From assembly GCA_050330975.1 (NCBI GenBank), contig JBHJHK010000429.1, positions 1 through 15,726 of the forward strand: a stretch of DNA of 15,726 nt, written 5' to 3'. How positions within the stretch are numbered: position 1 is the stretch's first letter; the number at the start of each line of letters is the position of its first letter. The notes beneath the pieces were generated by a model. The model searched no databases. It saw only the letters and a list, made by a program, of their open reading frames with translations, and was not told the DNA's origin. The position numbers were made by a program, and so were the translations under genes. Positions 7,957-13,026 of this stretch are shown in pieces. Source of the stretch: JBHJHK01 sp050330975 (lineage in GTDB: Bacteria; Pseudomonadota; Gammaproteobacteria; Competibacterales; Competibacteraceae).

Positions 7957-7985
7957 GGTATAGGGTCTGAGAATCTCATCGTCAA
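7957..7985 (-). promoter_or_regulatory. Sigma-70 type promoter for pyk
   Basis: On the minus strand, TTGACG (7985-7980) and TATACC (7962-7957) are exactly 17 nt apart. The predicted start is near 7950, giving a leader of about 30 nt with a GAGGA ribosome site before the pyk ATG at 7919. Confidence 0.7.
7968..7978. promoter_or_regulatory. Palindromic operator candidate in the pyk promoter spacer
   Basis: TGAGA-A-TCTCA is a perfect 11-bp palindrome lying wholly between the -35 and -10 boxes of pyk. A protein bound here would block RNA polymerase. It does not match the Cra (TGAAACGTTTCA) or HexR operators that control glycolytic genes elsewhere. It could be chance. Confidence 0.4.
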
Positions 7986-8011
7986 ACCCGCACGTTTTAA
8001 AGGCCTATGCT

Positions 8012-9349
8012 TTGAGTGCTGTGAGTTTTTACGCCCTTGCCGATCTCGACGACGCCCAGCGGGCCGCGCTCCTCGATCGGGCCGAGGCCGACCTGGGGGC
8101 CTACCTGGACACCGTGCGCCCCATCGTCGATGCCGTGCGCCGGGAGGGGGATGGGGCTTTGGTGCGCTTTGCCCAGGAGTTCGATGGCGCCGACCTAAAC
8201 CCCACTACCCTCAGGGTTGGCGAGGCCGAAGTCATGACCGCCCTGGAGCGCCTGGACCCCGAGGTCGTGGCCGCCATCCAGTACGCGAGCCAAAACATCC
8301 GCCGCTTCCACGAGGCCCAGTTACCCGAGGCGCTGTGGCTAAAGGAGGTGAGCCCCGGATCCTTCGCTGGGGAGCGTCACACTCCCATCCCCTCGGTGGC
8401 CTGTTATGTGCCCCGGGGCAAGGGGTCCTTTCCCAGCGTGATGATGATGACCACGATTCCCGCCGTGGTGGCCGGGGTGCCCCGCATCGTCGTCCTCACC
8501 CCCCCGGGAAGGGATGGCGGCGTCGACGACGCCTGTTTGGTGGCGGCCCATTTGGCGGGGGTGACGGAGATCTACAAGTGCGGTGGCGCCGTCGCCGTGG
8601 CCGCTGCAGCCTTTGGCACCGAGACCGTGCCCAAGGTCCACAAGATCGTCGGCCCCGGCAGTCCTTATTACGGCGCCGCGAGGCGCTTGTTGGCCGATTA
8701 TATCGACATCGGTTCCCACGCCGGGCCGAGTGAGGCCATCGTCTTGGCCGATGGCAACGCCAACCCCCGCCTGGTGGCCTTGGATCTGATCATCGAGTCG
8801 GAACACGGCCCCGATTCGTCGGCCTTTTTGGTGACCCCAAGCCACGAGTTGGCCGCCGCCGTCCGGCGCTTGGTCCCCGAGTACTGGCGGGCCATGGGAG
8901 AACAGCGGGTGGCCTTTTCCAGTGCCGTGTTGGGGGGCGCCAAGGGCGGGGTAGTATTGGCACCGTCAATGCCAGATGCCGTGGCCTTTGTCAACGACTA
9001 CGCCCCCGAGCACCTGATGATCCACACCGACGAGCCCATGGAATACCTCGGTCAAATTCACAACGCCGGGGAAATCCTCCTGGGGTGCCACACCCCCATG
9101 ACCTTGGCCAACTTTGTCATCGGCCCCAACAATGTGCTGCCCACCTCCAAGGCGGCCATGACTATGTCGCCGCTGTCGGTGTTTGACTACCTCAAGCGGG
9201 CCACGGTGGCCACGGTGACCCGGCGCGGCTACGACGAACTGGCCCGCCACGCCCAGGTGTTGGCCCGCTACGAGGGGTTCGATGGCCACGCCTTGGCCGT
9301 TTCTGAAGCCAGAGCTCGGGCGGAGCGCGGCGAGGGGCCTCCACTGTAG
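8012..9349 (+). CDS. Histidinol dehydrogenase-family protein, divergent zinc site
   Basis: A 445-aa protein with the full HisD fold signature: YVPRGKGSFPSV (132-143), ETVPKVHKIVGPGSPYY (204-220), HAGPSEAIV (236-244), SEHGPDSS (263-270), YAPEHLMI (330-337) and NNVLPTS (373-379). HisD is an NAD-dependent, zinc-binding dehydrogenase. Aligned by eye to E. coli HisD, the catalytic Glu326/His327 pair is kept (E333, H334), as are zinc ligands His262 (H265) and His419 (H426). Ligand Gln259 is Glu (E262), ligand Asp360 is Asn (N367), and His367 is Asn (N374). The GPGN motif is GPGS. It lies outside any his operon. I infer a paralogue with altered metal or substrate preference; true hisD cannot be excluded. 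It starts with TTG at 8012 behind AAAGG (8-nt spacing); GTG at 8021 is an alternative. Confidence 0.85.
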   Translation: MSAVSFYALADLDDAQRAALLDRAEADLGAYLDTVRPIVDAVRREGDGALVRFAQEFDGADLNPTTLRVGEAEVMTALERLDPEVVAAIQYASQNIRRFHEAQLPEALWLKEVSPGSFAGERHTPIPSVACYVPRGKGSFPSVMMMTTIPAVVAGVPRIVVLTPPGRDGGVDDACLVAAHLAGVTEIYKCGGAVAVAAAAFGTETVPKVHKIVGPGSPYYGAARRLLADYIDIGSHAGPSEAIVLADGNANPRLVALDLIIESEHGPDSSAFLVTPSHELAAAVRRLVPEYWRAMGEQRVAFSSAVLGGAKGGVVLAPSMPDAVAFVNDYAPEHLMIHTDEPMEYLGQIHNAGEILLGCHTPMTLANFVIGPNNVLPTSKAAMTMSPLSVFDYLKRATVATVTRRGYDELARHAQVLARYEGFDGHALAVSEARARAERGEGPPL

Positions 9350-9355
9350 GGCCGG

Positions 9356-9369
9356 GGTGACCGCTCACC
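9356..9369 (+). terminator. Small hairpin after the HisD-like gene
   Basis: GGTGA-CCGC-TCACC forms a 5-bp stem with a 4-nt loop, beginning 7 nt after the TAG stop. It lacks a following U-tract, so it is at best a weak or factor-dependent termination site. Confidence 0.25.
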
Positions 9370-9565
9370 TGTATTGGATTGAGAGGGATCTTGATTCACG
9401 GCAGCTTCTGAACTCGATAACGAAGATGGCTTGGGTTAAGCTTTAGCAACTATCAGACCAGCCCACTCGATCTTCTCGGGGCCACTGGGGCTGCCTCGAC
9501 AGTCGGTTAGCAAAAGGGTTATCGAAGCCTCGGGTCCCGGTGGGATTGTAAAACAAGGTTTTGTT

Positions 9566-9580
9566 GTGCAAGGAATGCAC
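9566..9580. promoter_or_regulatory. Palindrome GTGCA-N5-TGCAC upstream of the regulator gene
   Basis: Perfect 5-bp arms separated by AGGAA lie about 115-130 bp upstream of the regulator start codon. Position and form suit a binding site of an NtrC-type dimer, perhaps autoregulatory, but the short arms allow chance. Confidence 0.3.
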
Positions 9581-9583
9581 CTG
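9567..9583 (-). promoter_or_regulatory. Sigma-54-like site on the minus strand
   Basis: The minus strand reads CAGGTGCATTCCTTGCA. GG and GC are 10 nt apart and the -12 element TTGCA is perfect, but the -24 element is weak (AGGTG instead of TGGCA). The predicted start is near 9556, reading back towards the end of the HisD-like gene, where no minus-strand gene is seen. It overlaps the palindrome above. Confidence 0.25.
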
Positions 9584-9692
9584 TGTGCCCGGATCGTCCT
9601 GACCGCCGGACTGGAAGCGAAGTCACCCCGGCGTGCCTTCCCCTCAGGGTGCGGTTATACTTCAAGATTGCCATCGACAGTGTCACGTTCTT

Positions 9693-11042
9693 ATGAGTCA
9701 AGTCCTCGTCGTCGAAGACGATCCCCACTTCGCCCCGGCTTTGGTCGAACTCGTCGAACAGCGTGAATTGTCGGCGCGGGCGGTTTCCACCTTGGAGGAG
9801 GCCCGTCGCGCCCTGCGCTTTGCGCCTCCCCAGTTGTTGTTGATCGATTTGATCCTGCCCGACGGCAGCGGCTTGGAATTACTCCAAGACCTCGATGCCA
9901 GCGCCGACACCCAGATCGTCATCATGACGGCCCACCCCACGGTGGACGCTGCCATCGACTCCCTGCGGGCTCGGGTGTTGGATTTCATCGTCAAGCCCAT
10001 CGACGTCACCCAGCTCCATCGCTGCCTGGATCGGGCCCAACAGCTGTTCCAGGCCCAGCGGACCTTGGAGGGAGATGAGGCGCTGCCGGGCTTTGAGCAG
10101 TTGGTGGGGGATGACCCGGCCATGCAAGAGGTTTATGGCTTGATCAAAAAGGTGGCGCCGTCGGATGTCAGCGTTTTGATCCAAGGCGAGAGCGGCACGG
10201 GTAAAGAGCTGGTGGCCCAGGCCATCCACGCCCGCAGTCTGCGGGCGAAAGAACCCTTCTTGAGTGTCAACTGCGGCGCGGTGCCCCACGAACTCATCGG
10301 CAGTGAGCTGTTTGGCCACGAAAAGGGCAGTTTCACCGGCGCGGCCCGCCAGCATCGGGGTTTCTTCGAAAGGGCCCACGGCGGCACGTTATTCCTCGAT
10401 GAGATCACCGAGATGCCCTTGGATCTCCAGGTGCAACTGCTGCGGGTATTGGAGACCCACCGGGTTATGCGCATCGGCGGCGATCGGGAAATCGACGTGA
10501 ACGTGCGGATCGTCGCCGCTACCAATCGCGACCCCATGGCCGCCGTAGAAGAGGGCCAATTTCGCGAAGATTTGTTCTTTCGCCTGGCGGTATTTCCCAT
10601 TCGCCTGCCGGCTCTGCGGGAACGGCGCCACGATATTCCGTTGCTGGCCAATCACTTCTTGGCTCACCTCAATCGCTTCCACGACCGGCAAAAGCGCTTT
10701 GCCCCCGAAGCCCTCCACAGCTTGGCCCAGCGCCCCTGGCACGGCAACGTCCGGGAACTGAAAAACGCCATCCAGCGGGCTTTTATCCTCGCCGACGACG
10801 AGGTCATCGGTCCCCACCACCTCCCCGATCTGGCCAATACCCGGCCGGCAGCCAATGTCGGGGGGCTGGATATCAACGTCGGTATGCCCATCGAAGAAGT
10901 GGAGCGCCAACTCATTTGCGCCACCCTCGAACACTACGGCGGGGATAAGCCCCGCACCGCCAGCGCCCTGGGTATAAGCCTCAAAACCCTCTACAACCGT
11001 CTCAAACAATACGATACCCAAAAGCAATCCAAGACCCATTAG
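9693..11042 (+). CDS. Sigma-54-dependent response regulator (NtrC family)
   Basis: A 449-aa three-domain transcription activator. The receiver domain (about 1-120) has the acidic pair D9/D10, phospho-acceptor D52 in LLLIDLILPDGSG, T79 and K101. The AAA+ domain (about 135-375) has Walker A GESGTGKE (165-172), the sigma-54-contact loop as GSFTGA (212-217), Walker B GTLFLDE (231-237), REDLFFRL and WHGNVREL (349-356). The Fis-type helix-turn-helix is near 417-440 (RTASALGISLKTLYNRLKQY). It would be phosphorylated by a histidine kinase and open sigma-54 promoters; no kinase gene adjoins it, so the signal is unknown. I chose ATG at 9693 because the receiver starts there; an earlier in-frame ATG adds 20 unlikely residues. 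There is no clear Shine-Dalgarno sequence. Confidence 0.93.
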   Translation: MSQVLVVEDDPHFAPALVELVEQRELSARAVSTLEEARRALRFAPPQLLLIDLILPDGSGLELLQDLDASADTQIVIMTAHPTVDAAIDSLRARVLDFIVKPIDVTQLHRCLDRAQQLFQAQRTLEGDEALPGFEQLVGDDPAMQEVYGLIKKVAPSDVSVLIQGESGTGKELVAQAIHARSLRAKEPFLSVNCGAVPHELIGSELFGHEKGSFTGAARQHRGFFERAHGGTLFLDEITEMPLDLQVQLLRVLETHRVMRIGGDREIDVNVRIVAATNRDPMAAVEEGQFREDLFFRLAVFPIRLPALRERRHDIPLLANHFLAHLNRFHDRQKRFAPEALHSLAQRPWHGNVRELKNAIQRAFILADDEVIGPHHLPDLANTRPAANVGGLDINVGMPIEEVERQLICATLEHYGGDKPRTASALGISLKTLYNRLKQYDTQKQSKTH

Positions 11043-11072
11043 TTTGTTAGTGGTTTTTTGGCATGTTGTCCG

Positions 11073-11089
11073 CCGGCATCTCATTTGCA
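11073..11089 (+). promoter_or_regulatory. Sigma-54-like promoter after the regulator gene
   Basis: The plus strand reads CCGGCATCTCATTTGCA. GG (11075-11076) and GC (11087-11088) are 10 nt apart, GGCA of the -24 element and the whole TTGCA -12 element match; the consensus T before GG is C. The predicted start is near 11100. The next gene begins 238 nt later, so the product is either a small RNA or a long leader. Confidence 0.55.
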
Positions 11090-11223
11090 ACAGCATCGGT
11101 ATCATCGGGGTGTGTTGCCATGGATTGCACCTAGCAACCATTGATGAATCCCATGGATCCACTCCCCGGCACGGCCAACGCCCTCTGGAGTCGTGATAAG
11201 TCGTGAGCTAATCGAGCCCCATC

Positions 11224-11242
11224 CGTGGCAAAAATTGCCACG
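11224..11242. repeat. Perfect 8-bp palindrome, possible operator or terminator
   Basis: CGTGGCAA-AAA-TTGCCACG has perfect 8-bp arms and a 3-nt loop. A TTTTTT run begins about 9 nt after the stem, too far for a classical intrinsic terminator but close enough to be worth noting. It may equally be a protein-binding site. Confidence 0.45.
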
Positions 11243-11296
11243 CCTTGGTAGTTTTTTCCCATCTCTCCGGGTTTTGTCAATAGATTCCCTATTAGC

Positions 11297-11327
11297 GGGT
11301 CAAGTGTATTCGCTAAACCATTGACCC
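11297..11327. repeat. Inverted repeat next to the DUF4112 ribosome site
   Basis: GGGTCAA (11297-11303) and TTGACCC (11321-11327) are perfect 7-bp complementary arms with a 17-nt loop. The right arm directly abuts the ribosome site AAGAGG (11328-11333) of the following gene, so folding or protein binding could affect translation. Confidence 0.4.
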
Positions 11328-11337
11328 AAGAGGTATT

Positions 11338-11828
11338 ATGCGTTCCTTCAACCCTCGCACGTCCGGGGCCGCCGATGCCCACCACACGCGCCGACGTCTG
11401 CGGAGTTTGGCCCACTTCCTCGACAGCGCCATCCCGTTGCCCGGGGGGGGCGCATCGGCTTCGACGGCATTATCGGCCTCATCCCGGGTATCGGCGACGC
11501 CTTGGGAGCGCTTATTTCCAGCTACATCGTTTCCGAAGCGGCGCGACTGCGGGTGCCGGCGCCGGTACTCATCGCCATGACGGGTAACGTCCTGTTGGAG
11601 ACCGTCATCGGCGTCATTCCCCTGGCGGGAGACCTGTTCGACATGGGCTTTAAGGCCAACCAGCGCAACGTCGCCCTCATGGAGCGCTATTTGGATAATC
11701 CCACCACCACCACCCGCCGCAGTCGCCGCTATGTGTGGGCGTTATTGCTGGTAGTGGCATTGGCCGTCGTCGGCGCTTTGTACTTGATTTTCGCACTAGT
11801 GGGCGCCGTTTGGGGGCTGTTGACCTAG
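11338..11828 (+). pseudogene. DUF4112 membrane protein, frameshifted at a G8 run
   Basis: A small protein with the DUF4112 pattern, split over two frames. The first frame starts at ATG 11338 behind AAGAGG and encodes the typical opening RLRSLAHFLDSAIPLPG. The family sequence then continues in another frame: RIGFDGIIGLIPGIGDALGA, YIVSEAARL, GNVLLETVIGVIPLAGDLFDMGFKANQRN and a C-terminal membrane helix near residues WALLLVVALAVVGALYLIF, ending in TAG at 11828. The switch falls at the run of eight G at 11443-11450: nine or six G would restore one frame of about 160 aa. Other G8-G9 runs in this window stay in frame in intact genes. This may be a sequencing error, a true mutation or slippage; the rest of the gene looks undecayed. 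The family's function is unknown. Confidence 0.8.
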
Positions 11829-11897
11829 TGATCCCGCTGTTATCATTCGCCACCTCATCCGTGCAGTGGGTCTTTGGGTTTGTGGGCAAAACCGTGC

Positions 11898-11921
11898 CGC
11901 CCCGTTGTGTACCCTGGGGCG
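11898..11921. terminator. Possible hairpin between convergent DUF4112 and DUF815 genes
   Basis: CGCCCC (11898-11903) pairs with GGGGCG (11916-11921) across a 12-nt loop in the 98-bp convergent gap. There is no U-tract, so this is weak evidence of termination. Confidence 0.25.
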
Positions 11922-11926
11922 TTAGC

Positions 11927-12808
11927 TCATTCCAGCGCCCGACGCCCCACCCAGTCCCGAGCGAACTGCTGGGCGACCCGGCCGCTCCTGGAGCCCCGGG
12001 TCAAGGCGTAGCGCAAGGCCTCGGTCCGAGCTCGCTCGTCTAGGGCCATGCCGGCGCCAAAGTGGGCTAGCCAGTGGGCCGCGATGGCGAGATACGTCTC
12101 CTGGCGGAACGGGTGAAACGATAGCCAGAGACCAAAGCGCTCGGAGAGGGAAATTTTTTCCTCCACGGCTTCGCCAAAGTGGAGTTCGCCCTCTTCTACC
12201 CGGGCGTCGCGGTTGTCCTGTTGGTATTCCGGCAATAGATGGCGGCGGTTCGACGAGGCGTAGAGCAAGACGTTGTCCGGCGCGGCGCTCAATGAGCCGT
12301 CGAGGATGGCTTTGAGGGCTTTGTAACGACTGTCGTCGGCCTCAAAGGATAAATCGTCGCAGTAAAGGATAAACCGTTCGGGGCGTTCCCGGACCACTTG
12401 GGCGATGGTGGCAAGATCCATGAGGTCATCCTTGTCCACTTCGATGAGGCGCAAACCATCGGTGGCGAACTCCCGCAACAGCGCCTTGATGAGGGACGAC
12501 TTCCCGGTGCCCCGGGCTCCCCACAACAGCGCATTGTTGGCCGGTAGCCCCTGGATGAACTGGCGAGTGTTGCGCACCAACAAGGCCTTTTGCCGGTCGA
12601 TGCCGTGGAGGTCGGCCAGGGCGATGCCTTGGGGATGGGTGATGGGTTGGAGAAAGGCCCCCCCCCAACCCCGCACGGGTCCTGGATGCCAACGCCAGGC
12701 GGTGGTATGGGCGAAGTCGGGATCCGGCGGCGGCGGTGGCAACCAGGCGTCGAGGCGGCGCAACAGTTGATCAAAACGCCTCATCAGCGCATTGGGGTCG
12801 TCGGTCAT
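11927..12808 (-). CDS. DUF815 family AAA+ ATPase
   Basis: An AAA+ protein of about 293 aa of the DUF815 family. From the ATG at 12808 the features are a variable N-terminus with a run of five prolines (24-28), the family segment DLHGIDRQKALLVRNTRQFIQG (67-87), Walker A GARGTGKSS (97-105), a Walker B-like FILYCDDLSF (146-155) and a sensor-like LLYASSNRRHLLPEY (181-195), then SLSERFGLWLSFHPF (220-234). The family is widespread in Proteobacteria, but its substrate is not known; no partner is evident here. The start at 12808 is preferred over an in-frame one at 12856 because family similarity begins near it, though its ribosome site (GGTG) is modest. It is divergent from the pseudokinase gene and probably cytosolic. 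Confidence 0.92.
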   Translation of the reverse strand: MTDDPNALMRRFDQLLRRLDAWLPPPPPDPDFAHTTAWRWHPGPVRGWGGAFLQPITHPQGIALADLHGIDRQKALLVRNTRQFIQGLPANNALLWGARGTGKSSLIKALLREFATDGLRLIEVDKDDLMDLATIAQVVRERPERFILYCDDLSFEADDSRYKALKAILDGSLSAAPDNVLLYASSNRRHLLPEYQQDNRDARVEEGELHFGEAVEEKISLSERFGLWLSFHPFRQETYLAIAAHWLAHFGAGMALDERARTEALRYALTRGSRSGRVAQQFARDWVGRRALE

Positions 12809-13026
12809 GGCATCACCAAAAGGCCCATAGGGGTTATCACAGGTCAAGGAGGTCAAATGGGTTACAATGACCCGAAACTTTGTCCCTTGCCAAGGGGATC
12901 AATGCCACTCTCCCCGAAGATCTAGGGGCAACGAAGCCATGGGTCTTTGGGCATTGGAACCTCGGATCCCGGGAACCGTTTGAGCAACCCAAAGGTCCCC
13001 GGCGAAACTTCTGGAAACTGCGGGCC
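12809..13026. other. Divergent intergenic region DUF815 / pseudokinase
   Basis: This region holds a direct repeat AGGTCAA (12841-12847 and 12850-12856) and TACAAT (12863-12868), which resembles a -10 box for the plus strand but has no good -35 partner. An in-frame TTG at 12880 could extend the pseudokinase by 49 residues, but that extension shows no recognisable protein character. Confidence 0.4.

Larger units (their letters stand above)
9350..9692. other. Intergenic region before the response regulator
   Basis: No convincing coding frame or tRNA is seen in these 343 bp. The region contains a small hairpin after the HisD-like stop codon, a palindrome at 9566-9580 overlapping a minus-strand sigma-54-like site, and a TATACT (9656-9661) that could be a -10 box for the regulator gene but has only a weak -35 partner. 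An 11-base word GGGTTAAGCTT (about 9433-9443) also occurs in the prkA-srkA intergenic region (about 5396-5406). Confidence 0.5.
11043..11337. other. Intergenic region, possible small RNA or long leader
   Basis: These 295 bp hold no supported reading frame but several regulatory-looking elements: a sigma-54-like promoter at 11073-11089, a direct repeat AGTCGTGA at 11189-11196 and 11199-11206 (10-bp period), a perfect palindrome at 11224-11242 followed at a distance by six T (ending about 11257), and an inverted repeat beside the ribosome site of the next gene. Confidence 0.5.

Noticed and set aside
9350..9692. tRNA or other structured RNA before the response regulator
   Set aside because: I looked for cloverleaf arms and a TTCGA-type T-loop with a CCA-compatible acceptor stem and found no consistent set.
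11059..11072. Second sigma-54-like site TTGGCATGTTGTCCGC just before the one reported
   Set aside because: GG and GC are 10 nt apart, but the -12 element (TCCGC) is poor and overlaps the better site at 11073-11089.
12880..13026. TTG start extending the pseudokinase by 49 residues
   Set aside because: There is no family-like sequence in the extension; the ATG at 13027 precedes the kinase-like domain directly.
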